Shown: positions 57,101 to 64,000 of the stretch, piece by piece
How the letters are laid out: every line of letters starts with the position of its first letter
Position numbering within the stretch: the first letter of the stretch is position 1
Made by a program: the position numbers and the translations under genes
NCBI GenBank assembly: GCA_002414385.1
Contig: DHZH01000002.1
Coordinates: 582,811-646,810, forward strand
Origin: Gammaproteobacteria bacterium UBA5109
GTDB lineage: Bacteria > Pseudomonadota > Gammaproteobacteria > Pseudomonadales > Pseudohongiellaceae
Direction: 5' to 3'
DNA length: 64,000 bases
The notes under the pieces: generated by a model
What the model saw: only the letters and a program-made list of their open reading frames with translations
Told to the model about the DNA's origin: nothing
The model's database searches: none

Positions 57101-60100
57101 TGAACTTGGCAGTGAAGTCAGGCTTTATCTCAATGGTGCCGAGGTTGATTCAGCAGCTTATACAGGCGGTGACTGGGCCGGTGGTAATGCTGCCGGGCTG
57201 GGAACAGTAAATGGCGGAACCGCGAATGGCATTACGGGCGATTTTGACGGCGATATTGCCCAGTTCAATTTTTATGAGTCTGCATTTGGAGCCACCGAAG
57301 TCTCTGAAAACTATAATGTGATAACTGGCGCTAATGGACAGGGGCTCAGTGTCACGCAGATGGATGCCGAGACCAATCCAGCCAATGATGTGCTCGGTTC
57401 TTACGGCACGCTGGACTGGAATGCCGACGGCAGTTTTGTCTATACCCTGGATTCCGGCAACAGTGAAGTGGCAGAACTGGCTCTTGGCAGCACGCTCACA
57501 GACACATTTACCTATACCGTCACAGATTCACAGGGTAATACTGATACAGCGTCTGTCACTGTCACGATCAACGGCACCAGTACAGAACCAGTGCTGGACC
57601 TGGATGCCGATGACTCTTCTGGCGGCATTGACAAGGATTATTTTGGCAATTTCATTATGGGTATCGATTCTTCGGTATCCATTGTTGACAGCGATATAAC
57701 ACTGACTGATCCGGATGATAGTTCTTTTGCCTCGATTGAAATCACCACTGGCGGAATTCTGGATGGCAGCAATGAAACTTTCACTATCGGTGGGACTACA
57801 TTTAATCTGAGCGCCAATACGGGCCTGACAACTGTCACCATTGGTAGTGTCAACTACGATGTGTCAGTTAATTCCGGGGTGGTGACTATCCTCAAGACCG
57901 GTGGTGCCTACATGTCCAATGCCCAGACACTGGCAGCGCTGAGCAATATCACCTATTCGAACGCACTTGAAGGACTGTCTACAGAAGGAGAACGAACTTT
58001 CGATGTTGTCGTAAATGATGGTTCGGAAGATTCTCCGGTTGCTACTTCCACCATTAATGTCACCAATCCGGATGCAGTACCCCCTGTTGCCAATGATGAT
58101 TCCGCGACACTGGATGAAGGCAACTCGGTCAATATTGACCTGACCGGCAATGATACCGATGTTGGTACCGGCATTCTTGATAGCTCTATTAATATTGTCA
58201 GTGGCCCGGCACACGGGACATTGACTATAGTAGGTGATGGAACCGTTACCTATACCCATGATGGCGGTGAAGATACCTCGGACTCTTTCACGTACACCGT
58301 CACTGATAAAGTCGGTAATGTTTCAACCAATACCGCTACCGTAACCCTGAATATCACACCGGTTAATGATGCTCCTGTCATCAGTGACCTGAACGGTGAG
58401 ACTTTGGGTTATGAAATCGGGGGTGGTGCGCAACAAATTGATTCCGGCATCGCGGCAGCTGTAACAGATGCGGATGATGCGGACTTTGATGGTGGTAACT
58501 TACGAATTGATTATTCGACTGCTGGAACCGCCAATGATGAATTGACCATCAATAACCAGGGTACTGGTGCTGGTCAGATTGGTGTCAGCGGATCCAATGT
58601 GACTTATGGCGGAGTAGTCATCGGCACCATTAATGCTGGTGATAACGGCGCTGGCGGGAACGCATTACAGATTGACCTGAACGCCAATGCCAGCCCCGCA
58701 GCAGTTTCTGCCCTGATGCAGAATATTTACTACGAGAATACCGGGTCTGGCAGTTTTTCAACCAGCCTGGAATTCACGGTTAGCGATGGCGCGGATGTCA
58801 GTGAACCGGCAACAGTTTTTATCCAGACTGAACTGAAAGCCATCGATGATACTGCGACTGCGGACGAAGACAGTGTCATTGATAAAAATACCGTGCTTGA
58901 TGGTGTGCTTGCCAATGACAGTAATGAAATTACTTCCGGTGCAGTTTTAAATTTTGACGCAAGTAATGATGATGGTCTTGATGCTACCTGGGAAAACGAA
59001 ACCGGTACCGCCGGGCAGGATTGGACATTAGTCAATTACGGCAGTAACTCTACCTATAACGCTTCTCCTGCTACCAGTCTGCCAGGAATTACTGCTTCCT
59101 ACAGTTTTTCCGGTGGCCCGCTCGGCTCCAGCGGAGCACTTGCCAATACCTTTGACAGTATTGGCGGTGAAACCAATGCCAGTGTCGAGATGTGGATCAA
59201 ACCTACTGATCTTCTCGGCAATGAAGTTTTGTTTGAAACCGGTGCCACAGTTGATGGCCTGGTCATGTATCTGACTGACTCTGTTTTGACCGTTGAAACT
59301 CGTGATAACAGTACACCCGAGGCACTGGCTTCCTATGATCTGTCCGGTATCGGTGTAGGTGAGTTTATTCAGGTTGGTTTTACCATTGATATTGCCGGTG
59401 GAGCGCTGAATCTATTTGTTAATGGCTCAATAGTAGATACGGACACAACCTATGGTGGTGTTGACTGGACCGGCACAGACAATGCCGGGCTGGGCACTAT
59501 CAACGGTGGATCAGCGATTTCTGTTGGCGGAACCTATGAAGACTTTGCCGGTGATATTGCCGTCTTCCGTTATTACGGTTCAGACCTGCCGGCTGACAGT
59601 ATTATTGAAAACTACGAGGCTATCGCTCAACCTGATAAAGGCCTGACGGTTGCCGCTGCAGAAGACGATGATGGAGATCCTATTTCAATTGGTTCTCCAT
59701 TTACCACTGATCTTGGCGCGACCCTCACGCTTAATGCTGACGGTACCTATTCCTATGACCCGACCAGTGCTGATGGATTGCAAAGCCTGGCCTACGGGGA
59801 AACCGCAACTGAAACCTTTACCTATACGATTCAGGATAATCTGGGTAATACCGATAACGCAGAACTGACTATCACCATCACTGGTTCGGATGATGCTACC
59901 GAGATTTCGGCTACACCACTTGATCCGACATTCAATGAGGGTGGCAGTGCGGTTTCAGTATTCAGCGGAGTAGATGTCGATACCATCGAGCCCTCCCAGA
60001 ACATTACAGGAATCACCTTTTCAGTCACCAATGTCAATAATTCCGGTGAGGAGTTCATTACTTTTGATGGCGCAACAATTTCACTGGTTGACAGTGCTTC

Positions 60101-63100
60101 AGGCAGCACCAATGATTTCAGTTATAGCGTCAGTGTTGTCGGCTCAACCGCAACAGTGACCCTGACTGGCGGCACAGCTTCGGCTGCCGATGTGCAGGCT
60201 GATATTGCGGCCATGACCTATGACAACACGAGCGCCAGCCCCACCGATGATGACCGAACGCTTACACTTACCCAGGTCGTTGATAGCGGTGTCACCACTG
60301 GCGGTGGCCAGAATACTACGGCTTTGTCATTAAGCTCGGTAATCAATGTCGAACCGGCTGCGCCACCGGTGAATACGGTTCCCGGAACGCAAACAGTCAA
60401 TGAAGATACCCCGCTGGTAATAAGCGGCGTCAGTGTCAGTGATGCCAATAACGATGTTATTTCCACAGAATTAAGTGTTAACGATGGTGTTTTAAATGTC
60501 ACGCTGGCCGGCAGCGCGACTATCAGTGCCGGAGCCAATGGCAGTTCAGGGCTGACTATTACAGGAACCCAGGCAGATATTAACTCAACGCTGGCCAGCA
60601 TCACCTATCAGGGTAATGCAGATTTTTATGGTGCCGATACCTTAACGGTTATTTCAACCGACAGCACAGCCGATGTTGATACCGATACTGTCACTATTAA
60701 TGTAACAGGTGTGACTGATGCTGCCGACGATACTGTTTCGACTGCTGAAAATGTTGCGGTAACTGCAACAGTAACCGGCAATGATGCCTTTGAAGGCACG
60801 CCGGTTTATGTCATTAATGACGATGCCGGGAATGGTACAGTTGTTGATAATGGTAGTGGTTCCTATACCTATACTCCGGATCCAGGGTTTACTGGTACGG
60901 ATACCTTTACTGTTGTCGTTACCAGTGGCGGAGCAACAGAAACTTCTACCGTGACCGTTACTGTTGACCCGGTCAATAATCCGCCATCAGTCACAGCAAC
61001 AGATCTTGATCCGGCTTTTACGGAAGATGGCTCAGCCGTGGACCTGTTCAGTGGTGTGACGGTCGATACAGGCGATTCAGGTCAAAGTATTCTGGCACTG
61101 GGTTTAACGGTAAGTAACCTTGAGGACGGTGCCGATGAGATTTTAACCATTGACGGTACAGCCGTTACGTTAACGAATGGTACTAGCCTCACAACGACCA
61201 GTGGCTATAACGTAACAGTTTCTGTAACGGGTTCGACTGCTACGATATCGATTGATACAAGCCTGGGTGGTTCAGGAGAATCCACAGCGAATATTGAAAG
61301 CCTGATTGATGGCCTGACATACCAGAACAATAATCAGGATCCTACTGACTCCAGTACCCGTGATATCACTCTTACCAGCATTCAGGATAATGGTGGTTCC
61401 GGTGGTCCGGATGTCGATACTGCAAATCCAAATATTACCTCAACAGTAACGCTCACTGCGGTTGATGACCCGCTGGTAGCGACTGACAATAATTACGCGA
61501 CACTCACGAATAATCCTGTAAGTGGCAATGTCATCACAGATGATACCGGAGACGGTGTAGACACTGACCCGGATAACAGTCCGATTACGGCAGATCCTTC
61601 GTTGGTTTCCACGCCAGCAAACGGCACTGTGTCCATGAGCACGGATGGTTCATTTACCTACACGCCAAATGGCGGATTTACTGGTCAGGATTCGTTTACT
61701 TACAGGGTTAGCACGCCAACCACTCTTACCGGCCTGACCTATGAATATTTTGATTCAAATCCTTCGGGCAATACAGTCGATAATATTCCTGTCACCGGTG
61801 CCACGGCGACAGGCGTTGCCACCAATTTTAATGTCAATGCGCTTGATGCCTTACATGGCGGTGATGGTGAGACTTACAGTGTGCGCTATACCGGCTTCAT
61901 TACTATCACTACTCCAGGTGTTTATGATTTCAGAACCACATCTGATGATGGCTCAGCTTTATACATAGATGGCGTAGAAGTTGTTGATAACAATGACGGG
62001 TTGCATGGTGCCGTCACCGCAAGCGGAACCGGACCGAATCCATTTCTGACGGCAGGCACACACCGTATCGTCATCGAATTTTTCGAAAATACCGGCGGCG
62101 ATAGTCTGGTTGTTGAATATGCCGGACCGGATACCGGAGGGGTGACTACATGGAATGATCTCTCCGGGTCCAGCACCCTGGTTCAGGGAGCAGAAGAGAC
62201 TGCGACGGTCACCATTAATGTAGGTGATGTCGCGGCAGTGGCTGATTCCGGTGCAGTAGTTGAAGACGGAAGTGCTTTGTCTGTTCCGGCAGGCTCAGGC
62301 TTGTTATCAAATGATGTCTATGTATCAGATGCGTTGACCGGCGGCGTAGATCGAGACTATGTAGTTGCAGATGACGGAACCAACAACGACTTGTTGGAAG
62401 ACAGTACTGGTAGCGGTGCTGACTGGGACTTCGGTTCTGGCACAGTTAACACCAATACTCTGTCTACAGCGGATACGAACTATCCGGGATTAACTGAAAG
62501 TATTTCCTTCCCGACCAACCTGGGTGCCGGCGCCACCATGTCAGACAATACCTTTGGTCTGGGTGGTGGTGGTGAAGACTCTGCTTCATTTGAATTCTGG
62601 GTGAAAGTAGATTCTGCTGCGGCAAACGGAAACTACCTGATTTTTGAAACCGGTAGCCAGGATAATGGTTTTTCCATTATTTATGACAAGACCAATAACC
62701 AGGTCGAACTTTACTTTGATGATGATGATAACGGTCCAGGAGGAACCGCAGCTGTTATTGCCAATTTAGGCAGTATTGATCCGACCCAGGAATTTATCCA
62801 GATTTTTGCAACTTTAGATGATTCTACCTTTGATATTGATTTACATATTAATGGTGGATCCGGAGTCCCAGGTGGAATTACGGCTACAGGTAATACCGGC
62901 CGGGAGATTGACTGGACGGATAATAATGATGCAGGTCTGGGAACGACTGGCGGTGGCAGCAGGGAAACAGGCGGAGTTTCTGCATCAAACTTCCAGGGTG
63001 AAATGGCCATCATGCGGATTTATGAGGGAGCCTTGGCTGCGTCAGACGCAGAAGCCAACTTCTTTAATATTGCCAATCATACTTATGTATCAAGTGTGGA

Positions 63101-64000
63101 TTCAGCAAATGTATCGCAATCTCCGGAATCAATCACTGAGCTTCCTCCCGGAGCGACGCCTGTACCTGGAACCCATGACGCAACTATCGTTTCAGACAAA
63201 GGAGCCTCTGTAACGGTTAGCTATGATGGTTCCTATACCTATGATCATAGCGGTCTGTTTCAAAGTCTGGCAGTTGGTGAAACCACGACAGATACTTTCT
63301 CCTATACGGTTTCTGACCTTAAAGGTAATACTGATACTGCTATCGTCACTATTACTATTACCGGCACCAATGATAATCCGGTGTTAACGATTGATACTGT
63401 CGGAGGAGTCACTGAAGATTCCGGAGTCACCTTAACGGATACCGGCACCTTATCAATCCTTGATGTCGATACCAGTGATACCCATACCATTAATACCACT
63501 TATAACAATGACGCTACATGGAGTGGTGGTGGTTTAAGTGTTCCACAAATTTCTGCCTTAACCAGTGGTACTTTCTCTGCCAATGCCAGTGGCTGGACCT
63601 ATACTGTTGCGAATTCAGAACTGAATTTCCTTGATGCTGGTGAAACAGTCACCTTTACTTACGATGTATCCGTATCAGACGGTAATGGCGGAACTGATAC
63701 AGAAACGGTCACTATCACTCTTACAGGTGCTGATGATGCCATCACAACTGGCGGAACAACAACGGGGAATGTTGGTGAAGACGGAACTCTGGCAGCTTCT
63801 GGCACCCTGACTTCTGCAGATGTTGATACCACTGACAACCCGCTGGCTTATACGGTTGTCACTAACCAGGCTGGCGATAACGGCTTTGGTGATTTCAGCA
63901 TCGATCCCAGTGGCAACTGGGACTATGACCTGAACAATGCAGCAGTTCAGTTTCTGGATGCCGGCGAAACGGCAACTGATACCTATACCTTTACCGTCAC
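51138..64000 (+). CDS. Giant DUF4347/cadherin-VCBS surface protein with nested LamG and PA14 domains (3' end outside window)
   Basis: The frame from ATG 51138 is open to the window edge: at least 4,287 codons. Order: an LEPR-like N-terminus (QLEARVLLDAAG) in place of an ordinary signal peptide; DUF4347 (about 78-232); a 21-base repeat linker; then cadherin-like modules of about 90-150 residues, recognisable by recurring LDLDADDSSG, ITYxN and FTYTVTDxxGNTDTA strands. LamG-like domains are at about 1885-2060, 2647-2830 and 3770-3980, PA14-like at 3532-3675, and TIGR01965-type VCBS repeats from about 4078. The protein is very acidic and Thr/Gly/Asp-rich; the only Cys I noticed is in DUF4347. Such proteins are usually calcium-stiffened adhesins released by type I secretion, whose signal would be at the unseen C-terminus. 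No secretion genes are in the window. Confidence 0.88.
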   Translation, partial: MKKKIRFQQLEARVLLDAAGLATAAEGIESIDPVEPAAPEAQDAGTDELDATLVAHLKGDTDGKDSIESTPLLVESTALVVVDTTIENYETLIENLSDDTEILFLEGDKDGLDQIANYVEGRDSISSIHVLSHGESGEIRLGNSSITGDTLTDRADTFARIGEALTEDGDILLYGCDIAGGEAGIDFVSRLAMATGADVAASDDLTGSSEAGGDWELEHQTGSIETTSLSSDNWDSVLDFDPAVLDFDPAVLDFDGFTYLGGSGTDTTDDYSVGDAYLFEDVGTDGTNSIDAVITITDFYNSSGGADPTMNNFGIDYDPGGLQSADWLPTLDNMPGATNLTYSATFKVQFYVGEAGTGTQSRTTPLNVDANLSVFDLDSETDPEAGSEQIKVTAPTVSVVIAGGDDVPAPGNDNNVVGPDPGALFDYDVTYAGGDTTIHLSSIPGAAVNDFDYDEHWAATFQVQNASEFIVESIVVLGDSGSAFSRATGLHFDSVTFTSPDTISIPILDLDADDSSGATDLDFNVGSKYKSGDGSIDIVDSDLVITDSDPVATSMQGATVSISNPESGDVLNVGTLPAGISASGDGTTSIELSGVATITEYEAALKAITYANNNAIVEGGDRQVEFTVNNGDIDSPPATSTITVFGTPTVDPLTTINDQPTITGTWDDTNGTDLTVTVNGIAYTLSSSPELTETGGVWTLDLGGVQTLPTGTYNISVVATDGSLNTSDQTTAELQVLSEPEWGITGPSGITEGSTAVFNLSLAGSEALTTGESASVVLNLTDIDTDSSDYADFDTAVASAITAGGHGAYLSYNAGSNTLTYTSPSTGTPMPTLSIDLGITTGAGGEADEDFSVSLASPDSSDLSGNNSVTTTITELDEAPTLTASPQSSSFNEGTTTPANLFDSVTVDTVDAGQTIEELVFTVTNVADGASEVVFIDGKSVSLTNGNSGSTVSNGYSYSVSVSSGTATVTVDTSGATEGEIESLIDNLGYKNNKLDNPTAGDRDITITSITDSGTSGGSNENTTTSGLPGTATVSVVAINDAPVIIEPATSFEALDTNPIDIHGQGFSVADVDIGLTEATMTLQAGDGTITVTAGNSGVAISSGNGTGTVVLTGTMDELDNLLTGGGSGTVTYQTSTFTSNDSFTVTVNDGGGTGTGGAQQDSEAITIVRTSSSVPVISDFADTFTYDEGEGVVFIDQGLAASITDSDSSDFQGGRLYITPGGNITAEDRFAIDESGDFNITGAGAIEYMGTVIGNISGTYDEINGGYISLNANANPANVAALVQSLTYENIETGDPTATPRSIDLRLEDGDGGVSLDYTVTININAINEAPVVDLDANDSSGVASGGFKNTFISSAVNIVDTDSVFIDPESDPVTLKIVAANIADGADEILNFGAAGSISLNNNAVLDDVTVAGVSVDIVYTFATNTINITAADGVSGIDPADATAVMEAITYQNDSGSPTASPSRTFTVTTNDGLLSSNAAVSTIEINVAPEINLDASGDYSTTFTENGGAINIVDVANATIVDANNDDVSLTIVAANISDVGQETLSIGSATVILNSSNQAYGDVDVNGVSVDIFYDGATQTFTIVDSDGVSPLSPADATTVLKEITYNNSSDTPSTSPDRTFTITANDGNTDSAAVATILTVADFNDPPAIQDLDGRNTTYIVDSGAVLIDQNSIASVVDPEENFDGVTSGTGGTLTVSFASGATALDTLAVKNVGTGAGQISVSGSNVLYEGTVIGSFSGGTSGTDLEFTFNANADNEAVSVLINNLTFQYDGVITGDRELEFTLVDDANEASNTASVMITIGTDVVAANDFYSIDSDGTTVSGTAPGIIANDSNSVITGATLTYDADTASGANWTSETGVAGYDWALTGYTYNADAGSSYPGITGSYSFSGSGSGGTAPSLDGLPGDPSNNDATFELWIKPDSLSGGDQVLFESGAGGDGIVIYLQDDVLNVYVKDGGLNASATHTLSAGDIADFMQVTVAVELGSEVRLYLNGAEVDSAAYTGGDWAGGNAAGLGTVNGGTANGITGDFDGDIAQFNFYESAFGATEVSENYNVITGANGQGLSVTQMDAETNPANDVLGSYGTLDWNADGSFVYTLDSGNSEVAELALGSTLTDTFTYTVTDSQGNTDTASVTVTINGTSTEPVLDLDADDSSGGIDKDYFGNFIMGIDSSVSIVDSDITLTDPDDSSFASIEITTGGILDGSNETFTIGGTTFNLSANTGLTTVTIGSVNYDVSVNSGVVTILKTGGAYMSNAQTLAALSNITYSNALEGLSTEGERTFDVVVNDGSEDSPVATSTINVTNPDAVPPVANDDSATLDEGNSVNIDLTGNDTDVGTGILDSSINIVSGPAHGTLTIVGDGTVTYTHDGGEDTSDSFTYTVTDKVGNVSTNTATVTLNITPVNDAPVISDLNGETLGYEIGGGAQQIDSGIAAAVTDADDADFDGGNLRIDYSTAGTANDELTINNQGTGAGQIGVSGSNVTYGGVVIGTINAGDNGAGGNALQIDLNANASPAAVSALMQNIYYENTGSGSFSTSLEFTVSDGADVSEPATVFIQTELKAIDDTATADEDSVIDKNTVLDGVLANDSNEITSGAVLNFDASNDDGLDATWENETGTAGQDWTLVNYGSNSTYNASPATSLPGITASYSFSGGPLGSSGALANTFDSIGGETNASVEMWIKPTDLLGNEVLFETGATVDGLVMYLTDSVLTVETRDNSTPEALASYDLSGIGVGEFIQVGFTIDIAGGALNLFVNGSIVDTDTTYGGVDWTGTDNAGLGTINGGSAISVGGTYEDFAGDIAVFRYYGSDLPADSIIENYEAIAQPDKGLTVAAAEDDDGDPISIGSPFTTDLGATLTLNADGTYSYDPTSADGLQSLAYGETATETFTYTIQDNLGNTDNAELTITITGSDDATEISATPLDPTFNEGGSAVSVFSGVDVDTIEPSQNITGITFSVTNVNNSGEEFITFDGATISLVDSASGSTNDFSYSVSVVGSTATVTLTGGTASAADVQADIAAMTYDNTSASPTDDDRTLTLTQVVDSGVTTGGGQNTTALSLSSVINVEPAAPPVNTVPGTQTVNEDTPLVISGVSVSDANNDVISTELSVNDGVLNVTLAGSATISAGANGSSGLTITGTQADINSTLASITYQGNADFYGADTLTVISTDSTADVDTDTVTINVTGVTDAADDTVSTAENVAVTATVTGNDAFEGTPVYVINDDAGNGTVVDNGSGSYTYTPDPGFTGTDTFTVVVTSGGATETSTVTVTVDPVNNPPSVTATDLDPAFTEDGSAVDLFSGVTVDTGDSGQSILALGLTVSNLEDGADEILTIDGTAVTLTNGTSLTTTSGYNVTVSVTGSTATISIDTSLGGSGESTANIESLIDGLTYQNNNQDPTDSSTRDITLTSIQDNGGSGGPDVDTANPNITSTVTLTAVDDPLVATDNNYATLTNNPVSGNVITDDTGDGVDTDPDNSPITADPSLVSTPANGTVSMSTDGSFTYTPNGGFTGQDSFTYRVSTPTTLTGLTYEYFDSNPSGNTVDNIPVTGATATGVATNFNVNALDALHGGDGETYSVRYTGFITITTPGVYDFRTTSDDGSALYIDGVEVVDNNDGLHGAVTASGTGPNPFLTAGTHRIVIEFFENTGGDSLVVEYAGPDTGGVTTWNDLSGSSTLVQGAEETATVTINVGDVAAVADSGAVVEDGSALSVPAGSGLLSNDVYVSDALTGGVDRDYVVADDGTNNDLLEDSTGSGADWDFGSGTVNTNTLSTADTNYPGLTESISFPTNLGAGATMSDNTFGLGGGGEDSASFEFWVKVDSAAANGNYLIFETGSQDNGFSIIYDKTNNQVELYFDDDDNGPGGTAAVIANLGSIDPTQEFIQIFATLDDSTFDIDLHINGGSGVPGGITATGNTGREIDWTDNNDAGLGTTGGGSRETGGVSASNFQGEMAIMRIYEGALAASDAEANFFNIANHTYVSSVDSANVSQSPESITELPPGATPVPGTHDATIVSDKGASVTVSYDGSYTYDHSGLFQSLAVGETTTDTFSYTVSDLKGNTDTAIVTITITGTNDNPVLTIDTVGGVTEDSGVTLTDTGTLSILDVDTSDTHTINTTYNNDATWSGGGLSVPQISALTSGTFSANASGWTYTVANSELNFLDAGETVTFTYDVSVSDGNGGTDTETVTITLTGADDAITTGGTTTGNVGEDGTLAASGTLTSADVDTTDNPLAYTVVTNQAGDNGFGDFSIDPSGNWDYDLNNAAVQFLDAGETATDTYTFTV
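51369..51835 (+). other. DUF4347 domain of the giant protein
   Basis: Residues about 78-232: ALVVVDTTIENYETLI, ISSIHVLSHGESGEIRLG, GDILLYGCDIAGGEAG and ATGADVAASDDLTG are the family's hallmarks. It is regularly found at the N-terminus of very large bacterial surface proteins, just after an LEPR-type start. The SHGE and GCDIA motifs recall the His/Cys of caspase-like folds, but activity is not established. Confidence 0.85.
51846..51902 (+). repeat. 21-base tandem repeat (2.7 copies) in the giant gene
   Basis: Units at 51846-51866, 51867-51887 and a partial at 51888-51902 encode VLDFDPA, VLDFDPA, VLDFD. The copies differ at only two third-codon positions. It links DUF4347 to the first beta module. 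Confidence 0.93.
56790..57320 (+). other. LamG-like domain 1, nested in a cadherin-type module
   Basis: YPGITGSYSFSG opens the domain; ATFELWIKPDSL, QVLFESGAG, VRLYLNGAEVDS and GDIAQFNFYE are the concanavalin-A/LamG strands. The host module begins upstream (ANDFYSIDS to GIIANDSN) and resumes after it (GLSVTQMDAETNPANDVLG), closing with DTFTYTVTDSQGNTDTASVTV. Confidence 0.78.
59076..59625 (+). other. LamG-like domain 2, nested in a cadherin-type module
   Basis: LPGITASYSFSGG, ASVEMWIKPTDLLGNEVLFETG, LNLFVNGSIVDTD and GDIAVFRYYG mark the fold. The flanks are VLDGVLANDSNEITSG before and GLTVAAAEDDDGDPISIG after, again two halves of one module. Confidence 0.78.
61731..62160 (+). other. PA14-like domain nested before the last strand of a cadherin-type module
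   Basis: GLTYEYFDSNPSGNTVDN, YSVRYTGFITITTPGVYDF, TTSDDGSALYIDGVEVVDN, LTAGTHRIVIEFFEN and LVVEYAGPD follow the PA14 pattern, a carbohydrate-binding beta-barrel in adhesins and glycosidases. The host module supplies GQDSFTYRVS before and ETATVTINVGD after. Confidence 0.85.
62478..63075 (+). other. LamG-like domain 3, nested in a cadherin-type module
   Basis: YPGLTESISFPTN, ASFEFWVKVDS, YLIFETGSQDNGFSIIYD, FDIDLHINGGSG and GEMAIMRIYEGAL define the domain. Flanks are GLLSNDVYVSDALTGG before and GASVTVSYDGSYTYDHSG after. Confidence 0.76.
63370..64000 (+). other. Two consecutive VCBS (TIGR01965-type) repeats, the second cut by the window
   Basis: Both show TEDSGVTLTDTGTLSILDVD or VGEDGTLAASGTLTSADVD, then a GxWTY/GNWDY strand and LNFLDAGETVTFTYDVSV or VQFLDAGETATDTYTFTV. 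They belong to the roughly 100-residue calcium-binding repeats of bacterial adhesins and imply further repeats past the window. Confidence 0.85.

Overview
The window is chromosomal DNA of a free-living gammaproteobacterium. Gene order resembles the Pseudomonas-type chromosome in several blocks: surA-lptD-amgK-murU; rpe-trpE; crp/vfr-yhfA-coq7; and the run aroQ-accB-accC-prmA-zinc-ribbon-dusB-fis-purH-purD. Base composition looks even and moderate across the window. I saw no tRNA, rRNA, insertion sequence, integrase or CRISPR array. No stretch longer than about 300 bases lacks a gene. The genus cannot be named from sequence alone; three sulfotransferases, tandem quinoprotein dehydrogenases and a giant surface protein would suit a marine lifestyle (inference).

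Layout. 1-5.7 kb: surA (cut by the window edge) and lptD on the minus strand, back to back with amgK-murU and a LOG-family gene. 5.7-9.7 kb: rpe-trpE-trpG-trpC-dgkA, tightly packed, without the gph and trpD usually found in such clusters. 9.7-15.2 kb: a sulfotransferase, uup, a DeaD-type helicase and hspQ. 15.2-17.5 kb: an outer-membrane CBM9/DUF5916 gene broken by one in-frame TAA. 17.7-31.1 kb: crp and the divergent yhfA, then a long minus-strand run (fabA, fabB, a lone DsbD alpha domain, aroQ, accB, accC, prmA, a DUF3426 protein, dusB, fis, purH, purD, coq7). 31.3-34.9 kb: manC-galU-manB, making GDP-mannose and UDP-glucose for surface polysaccharide. 35.0-38.7 kb: two tandem 592-residue PQQ dehydrogenases, each followed by its own terminator. 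38.8-46.4 kb: a DsbA-like oxidoreductase, uvrA, divergent ssb, an SDR-like protein, moeA, a lipoprotein and a PCuAC copper chaperone. 46.4-50.8 kb: two TPR-sulfotransferases around a small unknown gene, then a DUF4350 protein.

51.1-64.0 kb is one uninterrupted reading frame of more than 4,287 codons that runs off the window. It encodes a giant acidic repeat protein: an LEPR-like N-terminus, a DUF4347 domain, then many cadherin/VCBS-type modules. Three LamG-like domains and one PA14-like domain appear to be nested inside cadherin-type modules rather than placed between them. A candidate CRP site lies upstream, and crp is in the same window.

The most notable points are the nested-domain giant protein and its neighbours; the duplicated PQQ dehydrogenases, which carry the extra aspartate typical of lanthanide-dependent enzymes and whose duplicated terminators show a compensatory base-pair change; the reduction of dsbD to its alpha domain at its usual locus; the shortened trp cluster; and several small repeats or hairpins at translation starts.
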